From the NCBI GenBank assembly GCA_050942875.1, contig JBMNOD010000063.1:1-19902 (forward strand): 19,902 bases of DNA. Direction: 5' to 3'. Shown in pieces: positions 13,380 to 19,902 of the stretch. A program made the position numbers and the translations under genes. Below the pieces are notes generated by a model. That model had not been told where the DNA came from. It worked only from the letters and a program-made list of their open reading frames with translations, and ran no database searches. Position 1 is the first letter of the stretch. Every line of letters begins with the position of its first letter. This DNA comes from JAAZAI01 sp050942875. GTDB lineage: Bacteria > Verrucomicrobiota > Kiritimatiellia > RFP12 > UBA3636.

Positions 13380-14483
13380 CTAGTAGATGACGGTGTCGCC
13401 AGCTTCAACAGGCAGTTGCTCCCATCCGAACAAGTTGTCGGCGATGACGAGGTTGTCCTTGTTGGGCGGATTCGCGATGCGCAGGCGCGTCACGATCTTG
13501 TCGCCGTCGTCGGTCTTGCGATGAACCATCATCTCAACAGGGGCGAAACCACCAGCGGTGATCTCTGCGACCGTCTCGGGGGTGAGCTTGACGATGACGA
13601 ACGCCAGCTCGCGATCCACCTTGATGACGGTGCCCTTGACGCCCGCGGTGAGCGTGATGTCGTCATCGCGCTTCTGCAGGGCGGTGGCTCCGCCGCCGCT
13701 GGAAATCTCCGTCTTCCGGATGATTTCTTCGAGGATGTTGATGCGGTTGTCCTGGCTTTTGATCTGCTCGTCCAACTTGTTGATCTTGTTGTCGCGTTCA
13801 ACGATTTGGTCTCTGAGCTCGTCCTTTTCGCGCTCAAGGCGTGCGATGTTGGCCTTTTGGCGATCGATCTCAGATTCGAGCTCGGCGACCTTCTGCTCCA
13901 AGCTGGTGATGGTGCGCTTGCTGAGGCGGTGCGCCTTCTTCTCGTCGTTGAGCAACTCGATCGCAGTCTCCAGCTCCTGACGGACCACGGTGAGCTGTGT
14001 GCGCGTGTTGTTGAGAGTCTTGAGCTGCGCCTGGGCGCGGTCAAGTACGCGGGAGAGGATTTCGTCCATCGTGCCTTCGCCCGTGGTAACCGGACGATTG
14101 CCGATCTTGACGATCTTGCCTTCGCTGTCGAGCTTGAAGTATTTGCCGAGCAAAGCGCGCGAGGCCGGATCATCAATCCTCATCGTCGGCGTACCGAGCA
14201 CTTCCAGTGCATCGTTGTAGTCGCTCCAGAAGTCGGACTTGCTAGGAACGTCGATCGGACGATCGCTAACGACGTCCGTGTCGCGCTCAGGATGATTGGC
14301 CACGCCATCGAAGGCGGGGTCCTTCTCCTCAAGCGTCTTGCTGAGCTGGATGATTTTCTCCTCCAGCGCGTGCGTACGGCCAATGAGGAGTTCGCGTTTT
14401 TGGAAGTTCGCGAGCCCCATGACGAGCGCAAGAATGCTGAGGAGGAAAATAAAGACGGTCAGAACTTTAAGTAGCGTGCCCAT
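13380..14483 (-). CDS. Membrane-anchored coiled-coil protein, unknown function
   Basis: A 367-residue protein with one N-terminal membrane segment (about 5-25, LLKVLTVFIFLLSILALVMG), which is an uncleaved anchor or signal. A short predicted coil (30-55) and an acidic linker follow, then a long heptad-rich coiled coil at about 138-258 rich in Glu, Lys, Leu and Ile. After a glycine hinge (SSGGGA) comes a beta-rich C-terminal domain (278-367) reading GTVIKVDRELAFVIVKL...VTRLRIANPPN...AGDTVIY. This domain type resembles the small beta-barrels at the ends of PVC envelope proteins. The frame is open to 14849, but the ATG at 14483 gives the membrane anchor directly and has AGGGA 7 bases upstream. 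It is the first gene of the operon with the 52-aa lipoprotein, adk, EHD-like gene and tsaB. A scaffold in the periplasm is a reasonable guess, no more. Confidence 0.75.
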   Translation of the reverse strand: MGTLLKVLTVFIFLLSILALVMGLANFQKRELLIGRTHALEEKIIQLSKTLEEKDPAFDGVANHPERDTDVVSDRPIDVPSKSDFWSDYNDALEVLGTPTMRIDDPASRALLGKYFKLDSEGKIVKIGNRPVTTGEGTMDEILSRVLDRAQAQLKTLNNTRTQLTVVRQELETAIELLNDEKKAHRLSKRTITSLEQKVAELESEIDRQKANIARLEREKDELRDQIVERDNKINKLDEQIKSQDNRINILEEIIRKTEISSGGGATALQKRDDDITLTAGVKGTVIKVDRELAFVIVKLTPETVAEITAGGFAPVEMMVHRKTDDGDKIVTRLRIANPPNKDNLVIADNLFGWEQLPVEAGDTVIY

Positions 14484-14879
14484 TGCGGATTCCCTGACTG
14501 AAGGTTTACTGGCTTGTGTAACCAATGAGGAAAGAGTAAAACATTCCCCGAACGAATGCAACAGAAAAGTGTTGCCTTTGCAAAAATTCTTTTTAAAGGG
14601 GGTGCGAAGGCGGATAAACGCCTGCTTTTTGGGCAGGCTCTCGGAGCCCGCCCACGGGAGTTGGCAAAAGGAAATCCGGAGGGCGGAACTCGCGCCGGCC
14701 GAAAAAGAACCACGAGGGAAGCGCAAAACTCCGTGCTCGTCCCGCACCCCTGCACCGGGCCGCCCGTGACCAGCCACTGGCATAAACACCTGAAAACACA
14801 GCAAATTGGCCAAACACCGCTCCGGTGACTGGCTGAATTGCTTGGACATCCCGGCGAAATTTTGATACCTTCCACAGGA
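14484..14879. other. Divergent intergenic region with overlapping GC-rich hairpins
   Basis: No gene is seen in these 396 bases; a - strand frame crosses it but is out of character. The left quarter (14484-14600) is AT-rich and should hold the promoter of the coiled-coil operon. The middle is GC-rich. On the - strand, a 10-bp stem closed by a CGA triloop (14631-14653, one G-U pair) overlaps a 6-bp stem (GCCTGC 14620-14625 with GCAGGC 14633-14638). That stem in turn overlaps GGCG/CGCC (14609-14612 with 14619-14622). The right end carries the obg start signals, including AGGA directly before the ATG, and TTGGAC/GATACC as a weak promoter. It could contain a long 5' leader or a decayed repeat. Confidence 0.5.
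14533..14561 (-). promoter_or_regulatory. Weak candidate promoter of the coiled-coil-adk-tsaB operon
   Basis: On the - strand TTGCAT (14556-14561) is followed after 17 bases by TACTCT (14533-14538), which matches the -10 consensus only partly. It lies about 50 bases before the ATG at 14483 in the AT-rich part of the divergent region. If used, the strong hairpins at 14609-14653 would be upstream of the transcript, not in its leader. Confidence 0.25.
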
Positions 14880-16136
14880 ATGAAATCACGCCAATTTGTC
14901 GATACGGCGTCGCTATACGTGCGCGCAGGGAAAGGCGGAAGCGGGTCGGCCAGCTTCCGTCGCGAGAAATTTGTGCCTCGTGGCGGCCCCGACGGCGGAG
15001 ACGGCGGCCGAGGCGGACACGTCAGCCTCGTTGGCGATGAAGACGTCGATTCGCTGGTCGGCATTTTCTTCAACCCCCGACGCATCGCCCAGGACGGGGG
15101 TGTCGGCAAAGGACGGGGCATGCACGGCAAGAACGGCGCAGACATTGTCGTTCCCGTGCCGCTGGGCACCGTCGTCAAAAAAGAAGAGACAGGCGAGGTG
15201 ATCGGCGAAATCGTCGCGCACGGCCAAGTGCTTCAAGTCGCCCAGGGGGGGCGGGGCGGCCTTGGCAACATCCACTGGAAACGCCCCGACCACCAGGCGC
15301 CCACCGAGTTCACGCCGGGAACCGACGGCGAAGAATTCAACCTGCGCCTCGACTTGCGCCTCATGGCCGACGTCGGTCTCGTCGGCTTCCCGAACGCCGG
15401 CAAGTCGTCGCTGCTGGCCCGCATCACCCGCGCCCGCCCCAAAATCGCCGCCTACCCTTTTACCACGCTCCGGCCTGTCATGGGCACCGTCGTCAATCCC
15501 GAGAAGTTTACGAGCTTCCGCATCGCGGACATCCCCGGCATCATTGCCGACGCCCATCTTGGCGTCGGGCTCGGCTTCGACTTCCTTCGTCACATCGAAC
15601 GCTCGCGCGTCCTTGTCCATGTCATCGACATGGGCGGCGAGGAAGGGCGCTCGCCCGTGGACGACTGCCTCGCCCTGCGCCGCGAGCTGGAGATGCGCGA
15701 CCCCGCGCTGCTCGAACGCGAACAACTCGTCGTGGCCTCCAAGATGGACCTGCCCAACGCCCAGGAGAACCTCAAGATCTTCCGGCGCGAGACCGGACTC
15801 CGCCCGATCGAGACCTCGACCAAGCTGGACATCGGCTTCGACAAGCTCGTGAAGCGCCTTGAGCGCATCCTCAAGCCCGTGCCGCGCTCGTCGGGCCGCA
15901 GCCGCAGCGCAGCGCCCGACGCGGCCGCCGCCCCGACGACGTTGGCCGCCGCAGGCCAAACCCCGCGCCGCAAATCGCCGGCGCGCCGATCCCGCGCCGA
16001 AAAGACCGGCCGCGAATCGCGTCCCGGCTACACCCCGCCACGCGAAATCGAAGGCCGTGGCGAGAACCCGGGCGCGCCAGACGTCGTGCCGCCCGAAGCC
16101 CAGAAGCTGGCCGCTACTTTCCTTAAGCTTGATTAG
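14880..16136 (+). CDS. obg: GTPase Obg/CgtA
   Basis: Essential ribosome-assembly and stress GTPase. The 418-residue protein has the glycine-rich Obg fold at 1-160 (AGKGGSGSASFRREKFVPRG at 16-35, DGGDGGRGG, NPRRIAQDGGVGKGRGMHGKNG). The G domain follows: G1 GFPNAGKSS (169-177), switch YPFTTLRPVMG (192-202), G3 DIPGII (217-222), then G4 SKMD (287-290) and G5 TSTK (312-315). G4 is normally NKxD; Ser replaces Asn, and G5 is also slightly off the usual SA. Beyond 335 is a low-complexity Arg/Ala/Pro basic tail of about 65 residues, then PPEAQKLAATFLKLD. Upstream in-frame codons exist, but the ATG at 14880 has AGGA adjoining and starts at the usual Obg N-terminus (FVDTASLYVRAGKGG). hom follows after 33 bases. 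Confidence 0.95.
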   Translation: MKSRQFVDTASLYVRAGKGGSGSASFRREKFVPRGGPDGGDGGRGGHVSLVGDEDVDSLVGIFFNPRRIAQDGGVGKGRGMHGKNGADIVVPVPLGTVVKKEETGEVIGEIVAHGQVLQVAQGGRGGLGNIHWKRPDHQAPTEFTPGTDGEEFNLRLDLRLMADVGLVGFPNAGKSSLLARITRARPKIAAYPFTTLRPVMGTVVNPEKFTSFRIADIPGIIADAHLGVGLGFDFLRHIERSRVLVHVIDMGGEEGRSPVDDCLALRRELEMRDPALLEREQLVVASKMDLPNAQENLKIFRRETGLRPIETSTKLDIGFDKLVKRLERILKPVPRSSGRSRSAAPDAAAAPTTLAAAGQTPRRKSPARRSRAEKTGRESRPGYTPPREIEGRGENPGAPDVVPPEAQKLAATFLKLD

Positions 16137-16169
16137 CCGCTTTGTCGGCATTTCCCTACGGACACCTCC

Positions 16170-17501
16170 ATGCAAAATTCCAACGACAGCTCTCCTAAAT
16201 CAAAACGACAGATTGGCGTCGGCATCCTCGGATTCGGCACCGTCGGCGCCGGCGTGGCCGCCGGCCTGCTCGCAAACCACGTTCCGCTCGCCGAACGAAC
16301 CGGCATCGACATCGTGCTGCGCAAAGTGGCCGACCTCGATGTGACGACCGACCGCGGCGTCGCGCTGCCCGAAGGCGTGCTGACGACCGACGCCATGGCC
16401 GTCATCAACGATCCCGGCGTGGACATCGTCGTCGAGCTCATCGGCGGCTGTGGCGTGGCGAAGGCGTTTGTGAAGGCCGCGCTCCAGGCAGGCAAGCCTG
16501 TCGTCACCGCCAACAAGAAGCTCCTCGCAGAGCACGGCGCCGAAATCTTCGGACTCGCCGAGGAAAAGAACGTCGATCTCTTCTTCGGTGCATCCGTCGG
16601 CGGCGGCATCCCCATCATCCGGGCGTTGCGCGACGGCCTGGCCGGCAACCGCATCGTCTCCATCCACGGCATCCTCAACGGCACGTGCAATTACATCCTC
16701 ACCAAAATGGAGCGCGAAGGGGTGGCTTTCGAGGCTGCGCTTGCCGAAGCGCAGCGCCTGGGCTTCGCCGAGGCCGATCCCACGCTCGACGTGGACGGCT
16801 TCGACACGCTCCACAAGGCCGCCATTCTCGCCGCGCTTGCCTACGGCATCTTCCCCGACGTCGGCCGGCTCCCCGTGCGCGGCATCCGCGGCGTCGTCGA
16901 AGCCACCGACTTCCGCTTCGCGGCCGAACTCGGCTACAAGATCAAACTTTTGGCCATCGTCAAGCAAGACGCCGAGGGCGTCGAAATTCGCGTGGAGCCC
17001 ACGCTCGTCCCCGAGGACGGCATGCTCGCCTCCGTTTCCGGCGTCTTCAACGCCGCGCTGGTCAAGGGCGATCTCGCAGACGAAACATTCTACCACGGCC
17101 GCGGCGCCGGACGCCTCCCGACGGCCAGCACGGTCATCGGCGACATCGCCGAAGTCGCCCGCGGCATGGTCGCCGACGGCTGGCCGCGCATCGCGCTGCC
17201 CCGTACAAGCCGCGAAGTCCGCGTCAAGGACCGCGGAGCAATCACCTCGCGCCACTACGTGCGCCTGTCATTGGCCGACACGGCGGGCTCGCTGGCTGCA
17301 GCCGCCGGCGTCTTTGGCGACCACCACGTGAGCATCCAGGCAGCGCTCCAAAAAAGCATGCCGGGCGAGCGCGACGGCTTCGCCACCGTCGTCGTCATGA
17401 CCCACAAGGCCCTGCAGTCCGACATCGACGCCGCCCTCGCCGCCATCTCGACGCTGCCCTGCTGCGGCGCCCCGCCCCACCGCCTCGGGATCGAGGGCTG
17501 A
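16170..17501 (+). CDS. hom: Homoserine dehydrogenase with ACT domain
   Basis: Reduces aspartate semialdehyde to homoserine with NAD(P)H, on the way to threonine and methionine. The 443-residue size is typical of the monofunctional enzyme. GILGFGTVGAGVA (18-30) is the nucleotide-binding loop. VVTANKKLLAEHG (111-123) has Lys117, and the signature FAEADPTLDVDGFDTLHKAAIL (199-220) has Asp212 and Lys216, matching the catalytic Asp/Lys pair of the family. ILNGTCNYILT (168-178) is also conserved. A C-terminal ACT domain (about 365-432, LADTAGSLAAAAGVFGDHHVSIQ) usually gives feedback control by threonine. Ribosome site before the ATG is weak; it follows obg by 33 bases and probably shares its transcript. 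No aspartokinase domain is fused, and thrB or thrC are not in view. Confidence 0.95.
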   Translation: MQNSNDSSPKSKRQIGVGILGFGTVGAGVAAGLLANHVPLAERTGIDIVLRKVADLDVTTDRGVALPEGVLTTDAMAVINDPGVDIVVELIGGCGVAKAFVKAALQAGKPVVTANKKLLAEHGAEIFGLAEEKNVDLFFGASVGGGIPIIRALRDGLAGNRIVSIHGILNGTCNYILTKMEREGVAFEAALAEAQRLGFAEADPTLDVDGFDTLHKAAILAALAYGIFPDVGRLPVRGIRGVVEATDFRFAAELGYKIKLLAIVKQDAEGVEIRVEPTLVPEDGMLASVSGVFNAALVKGDLADETFYHGRGAGRLPTASTVIGDIAEVARGMVADGWPRIALPRTSREVRVKDRGAITSRHYVRLSLADTAGSLAAAAGVFGDHHVSIQAALQKSMPGERDGFATVVVMTHKALQSDIDAALAAISTLPCCGAPPHRLGIEG

Positions 17502-17663
17502 TGAGGAGGGCAGAGCGTAGAGAGAAAGGTGAGAAGTGAGAGAAAGCCTTTGGAAACTTTGTTGCGAAGAGCTTTGTCGACAACTTCTTACACCCAGCCA
17601 AATTTCAAATCTCAAAACACAAGTCTCAAATCACCTTCATTGCTTTTTGCCTGCCTTTTAAAC
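17502..17663. repeat. Purine-rich tract, palindrome and inverted-repeat arm before the phosphoesterase
   Basis: Three things sit here. A + strand purine tract (17502-17546) is made of GAGA/GAAG words. A perfect 10-bp palindrome, TTGTCGACAA (17574-17583), could be an operator. A low-complexity tract of AAATTTCAAAT/CTCAAA words (17600-17635) includes the left arm CACCCAG (17591-17597) plus TTTCAAAT (17603-17610) of an inverted repeat whose right arm is at 19006-19020. No ribosome site or clear promoter for the next gene is visible. Confidence 0.5.
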
Positions 17664-18989
17664 ATGACCTTCCACTGCCTTCTCCCCATGACGAATGCAG
17701 TGGGCTCCTCCCTGCCCAATGAAATGCAGGCGGACATGCCGGATGTCAACGGCGCATTCCACGAACTGGGGTTCGACCCCAAGGCCGAGGGCTGCGGAAC
17801 GTTCGTGGTCGCCTCCGACATCCATTTCAGCGTGCACACCAACTACTTCGCCCAGACGGTCGACGACTGGAACGCCATGGATCCCAAACCCGCGATGGCG
17901 ATCCTGCTCGGCGACAACGTCTCGATGAACAACCACTTCGGCCACAACCCCGGCTCGCCGGAAGACGCCGTCCGCATCGAACGCTGTTTCCAGGATTTCA
18001 AGGACGCGCTCGCCAAGCTCGACCCGGACATCCCCGTGCAGATGCTCATCGGAAACCACGACGAAAATCCGAGCGAAGACAACGCCGCGACATTCCGCTC
18101 GCACTTCCCCGAGATGAAACCCTACGAGGCGTTCGATCTTCTCGGCGTCAGCTTCTTTAAATGGAACGGCGGACACGACTGCTCGTTCGACGCCAGGCAG
18201 TCGGAATGGATCCGCACGTCGATGGCGAACCTGCCGACGAACCGCGCCGTCGTCATCCTCGTTCACCAGCCCGGAGAACTCGCCTATGATCGCGGAACAA
18301 AGGCAATGGCGCGCGAGATTCTCGCCAACCACACGGGCGAGGCATGGCTGCTGTGCGGCCACAAGCACGGCGACGACGGCTGCCGCTACACGCTCCCGGG
18401 CGGCGGCGAGCTGGCCTTCCAGATTCACCGCATGAACAAGCACGGCTACTGGGTCTATGGTGTGCGTGACGGCTCGATCGTCGCCCGCGTGCTCGTGACC
18501 GAAAAGCGCAAATGCATTCCGCAGAAACCACGGGAAGCAATGCCTGATCGCGGCCCGCTCCCAGTCATCCTCGACGACCGCGACGACGTCGTCTGGAAGA
18601 TCTGGGTGGGCGACGCGGACGAAAAGGCGGACTACCGCCTCTCGATTGGCAAATCGCAGAATGCCGGCACCTGGTTCGCCTACACGGACGAGCTGACCTA
18701 CCGCTTCCCGAAGGCGAAAGTCGCGCCCGAGGCGACACGCTTCGCGGTCGTTGGCGACCGCATCGAGCGCAAGATTGGCAACCCCGCCAAGGAAGAACTC
18801 CCCAAGTGCACCTATTCTTTCTCGCTTGATGGCGAAACGTGGACGGACGTCCCCACGCCAACCGAAGAACGCGGCGTCTACGTCTGCCCGATCCCCGAAT
18901 CGATGATCGAGGCGGATCTCCTGTTTTTCCGCCTGAAAAGCTTCCGCTGGAGCGGCGGCATGGTCGGCGGCTTCCTCTTCCTCCAGTAG
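17664..18989 (+). CDS. Calcineurin-like metallophosphoesterase family protein
   Basis: A protein of about 441 residues whose first 300 carry the dinuclear metallophosphoesterase motifs in order: ASDIHF (DxH), LLGDN (GD), IGNHDE (GNHD), LVHQPGEL (His) and LCGHKHGDD (GHxH). All metal-ligand positions are kept, so hydrolysis of a phosphoester is likely; the substrate is unknown. The remaining residues form a C-terminal region with WKIWVGDADEKADYRLSIG and SFSLDGETWTDVP, which looks beta-rich. The start is uncertain: ATGs at 17664, 17688, 17724 and 17736 all precede the first motif, and none has a good ribosome site. I give the longest one that stays out of the low-complexity tract. No signal peptide is evident, suggesting a cytoplasmic enzyme. 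It is isolated, with repeats on both sides. Confidence 0.8.
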   Translation: MTFHCLLPMTNAVGSSLPNEMQADMPDVNGAFHELGFDPKAEGCGTFVVASDIHFSVHTNYFAQTVDDWNAMDPKPAMAILLGDNVSMNNHFGHNPGSPEDAVRIERCFQDFKDALAKLDPDIPVQMLIGNHDENPSEDNAATFRSHFPEMKPYEAFDLLGVSFFKWNGGHDCSFDARQSEWIRTSMANLPTNRAVVILVHQPGELAYDRGTKAMAREILANHTGEAWLLCGHKHGDDGCRYTLPGGGELAFQIHRMNKHGYWVYGVRDGSIVARVLVTEKRKCIPQKPREAMPDRGPLPVILDDRDDVVWKIWVGDADEKADYRLSIGKSQNAGTWFAYTDELTYRFPKAKVAPEATRFAVVGDRIERKIGNPAKEELPKCTYSFSLDGETWTDVPTPTEERGVYVCPIPESMIEADLLFFRLKSFRWSGGMVGGFLFLQ

Positions 18990-19282
18990 AAATTTGAAGC
19001 CAAGCATTTGAAACTGGGTGCGAGGGAAAATAGGGGACAGACCCTTGAAAGGCCTTGAAAAGAAAATGAAAACAAGCGTTTAAATCAATTGACAGATATG
19101 ACTTTGAACGTTTTCCCAGGTTCGAGCAGGGTAGACCAAGAACGATCCTCAGGATGAAGGCTTTTCAGAGGCTTTTAAGCTCAATTTAGGTCGACCGAGG
19201 ATGGATCCCACGTCCGTGGCCTCTGTTCTTGGACATCAGCCGCTGGCTTTTTCGCTTTTCCGGCTAGGTTTGACGTTTTGAT
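18990..19282. other. Intergenic region with inverted-repeat arm and transposase-associated sequence
   Basis: The right arm ATTTGAAACTGGGTG (19006-19020) mirrors the arm at 17591-17610. Immediately after it is a repeat copy (19027-19053). The rest, to the transposase stop at 19283, holds TTGACA at 19089-19094, the 8-bp palindrome GGTCGACC (about 19191-19198), and AGCC-GCT-GGCT followed by a T run near 19239. No gene is recognisable. It probably represents the 3' flank of the transposase element. Confidence 0.4.
19027..19053 (+). repeat. REP-like repeat, copy near the transposase
   Basis: AAAATAGGGGACAGACCC (19027-19044) is identical to the core of the copies at 6835 and 10314, but then continues TTGAAAGGCC instead of CCAAAAA. 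It lies 238 bases beyond the stop of the Y1 transposase, on the side where that element's end would be expected. Confidence 0.75.
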
Positions 19283-19902
19283 TTAGGCAATGTACGTTTT
19301 TGGCACGCTCAGCTCACCGCCACCGCGCAACGGTCGTGCCGTGTAGAGATCCAAATCGTCGCAACCGGCGCATTTGCGCTTGGTGTCCCTGCCCGCCGCG
19401 AGGCGCTTGACGATTTCAATCACAAACGAAGCGGGCCCGACTGCGACGCCATGGCTGAAGTAGCGCACCTTGCAGCGTATCGCCTCGAAAAGCGAAACCG
19501 ACTTGCCTTCCTTGATTGCTGCACCAACTTGAGCGGCGTCAAAATCCAGCGCGTTTTCGGGGCCGTGCCTGGCAGCGGTCGCGGCGATGGCGTCAATGGA
19601 CGCAGGAGTGTCGACATGCCCCTCCATCGCGGCATCGCAGGCGGCCAGCGCAACCTCGAACGACACAGTCTCCTTGCGTCCGAGCGCCGTGCCGACGAGA
19701 TTGCACATCCCCTTGCGGGCGAGGCCATTGCCACGCCTTGCGGCGCCGTAGCCAGACCATTGGTACTCGCTGGGATCGCCGACGACGTCGGCGCGGACGG
19801 GGTTGAGGTTGATGTAGGCGGCGACGGTCATCAGCGTGCTGTAGTCGGGCGAAAGGAGGATGCTCTTGAAGCGCGATCCCCAGATCGTGCCGCTGTGCTC
19901 GT
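19283..19902 (-). CDS. Y1 (IS200/REP-type) transposase, cut by the window edge
   Basis: C-terminal part (about 206 codons) of a single-strand transposase of the Y1_Tnp/RAYT kind. The coding frame runs through the right edge: the last codons read EHSGTIWGSRFKSILL, then DYSTLMTVAAYINLNPVRADVV, then DPSEYQWSGYGA. The phrase YINLNPVRA...P.EYQWS is the family hallmark after the catalytic part. The HUH and catalytic Tyr region should lie outside the window, so activity cannot be judged. After the hallmark, about 150 residues form a long C-terminal extension with ALGRKE..., a CAGC pair and a Gly-rich end. The internal ATG at 19831 is not the true start. Such enzymes mobilise short palindromes, and the GGGGACAGACCCC repeats in this window are natural candidates as substrates (inference). 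Confidence 0.85.
   Translation of the reverse strand, partial: EHSGTIWGSRFKSILLSPDYSTLMTVAAYINLNPVRADVVGDPSEYQWSGYGAARRGNGLARKGMCNLVGTALGRKETVSFEVALAACDAAMEGHVDTPASIDAIAATAARHGPENALDFDAAQVGAAIKEGKSVSLFEAIRCKVRYFSHGVAVGPASFVIEIVKRLAAGRDTKRKCAGCDDLDLYTARPLRGGGELSVPKTYIA

Noticed and set aside
14484..14849. 122-residue N-terminal extension of the coiled-coil protein
   Set aside because: Composition is unlike the rest, it covers hairpin-rich non-coding DNA, and the ATG at 14483 has both a ribosome site and a membrane anchor directly after it.
17529..17663. 45-residue N-terminal extension of the metallophosphoesterase
   Set aside because: It is translated from the low-complexity and palindrome tract and shows no signal peptide or domain.

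Overview
The window is a GC-rich chromosomal segment from a bacterium. It has tightly packed housekeeping operons, several lipoproteins, a four-cysteine adenylate kinase, and hairpin repeats (core GGGGACAGACCCC) scattered between genes next to an IS200/REP-type (Y1) transposase. This mix, together with an EHD/dynamin-like GTPase and a small lipoprotein ending in a DLPW...WE...PGIP motif, recalls the PVC superphylum (Kiritimatiellota, Lentisphaerota or Verrucomicrobiota). That placement is an impression from gene style, not the result of any search.

Left part (1-2885): an EcoRII/Dcm-type restriction-modification pair on the + strand. The cytosine-5 methyltransferase overlaps the EcoRII-like endonuclease by ATGA, and both are visibly more AT-rich than everything to their right. 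A nested hairpin separates them from the next, convergent operon. Positions 1-335 hold no gene I can recognise.

2929-6735 (- strand) is one operon read right to left: an HMA-like lipoprotein, a XerD-type recombinase, RNase III and a CLC chloride channel with CBS domains. The genes overlap or nearly touch and are served by a TATAAT promoter almost on top of the first start codon.

6810-10454 is a sugar region. A PfkB kinase and a mannitol-1-phosphate 5-dehydrogenase are on the + strand, and a D-lyxose (mannose) isomerase converges on them from the - strand. Together they could link mannose, fructose, fructose-6-phosphate and mannitol-1-phosphate (inference). Repeat copies lie on both sides, and one supplies the dehydrogenase's stop codon.

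10455-14483 (- strand), read right to left: a membrane-anchored coiled-coil protein, a 52-aa lipoprotein, adenylate kinase, an EHD-like GTPase with two membrane segments, and TsaB (tRNA t6A synthesis). The EHD-like GTPase and its envelope neighbours are the most interesting content. A 396-bp divergent region with overlapping strong hairpins separates this operon from the + strand genes obg and hom (homoserine dehydrogenase). After these come a calcineurin-like metallophosphoesterase flanked by an imperfect inverted repeat, another repeat copy, and a Y1 transposase cut off by the right edge. No tRNA, rRNA or CRISPR array was seen.
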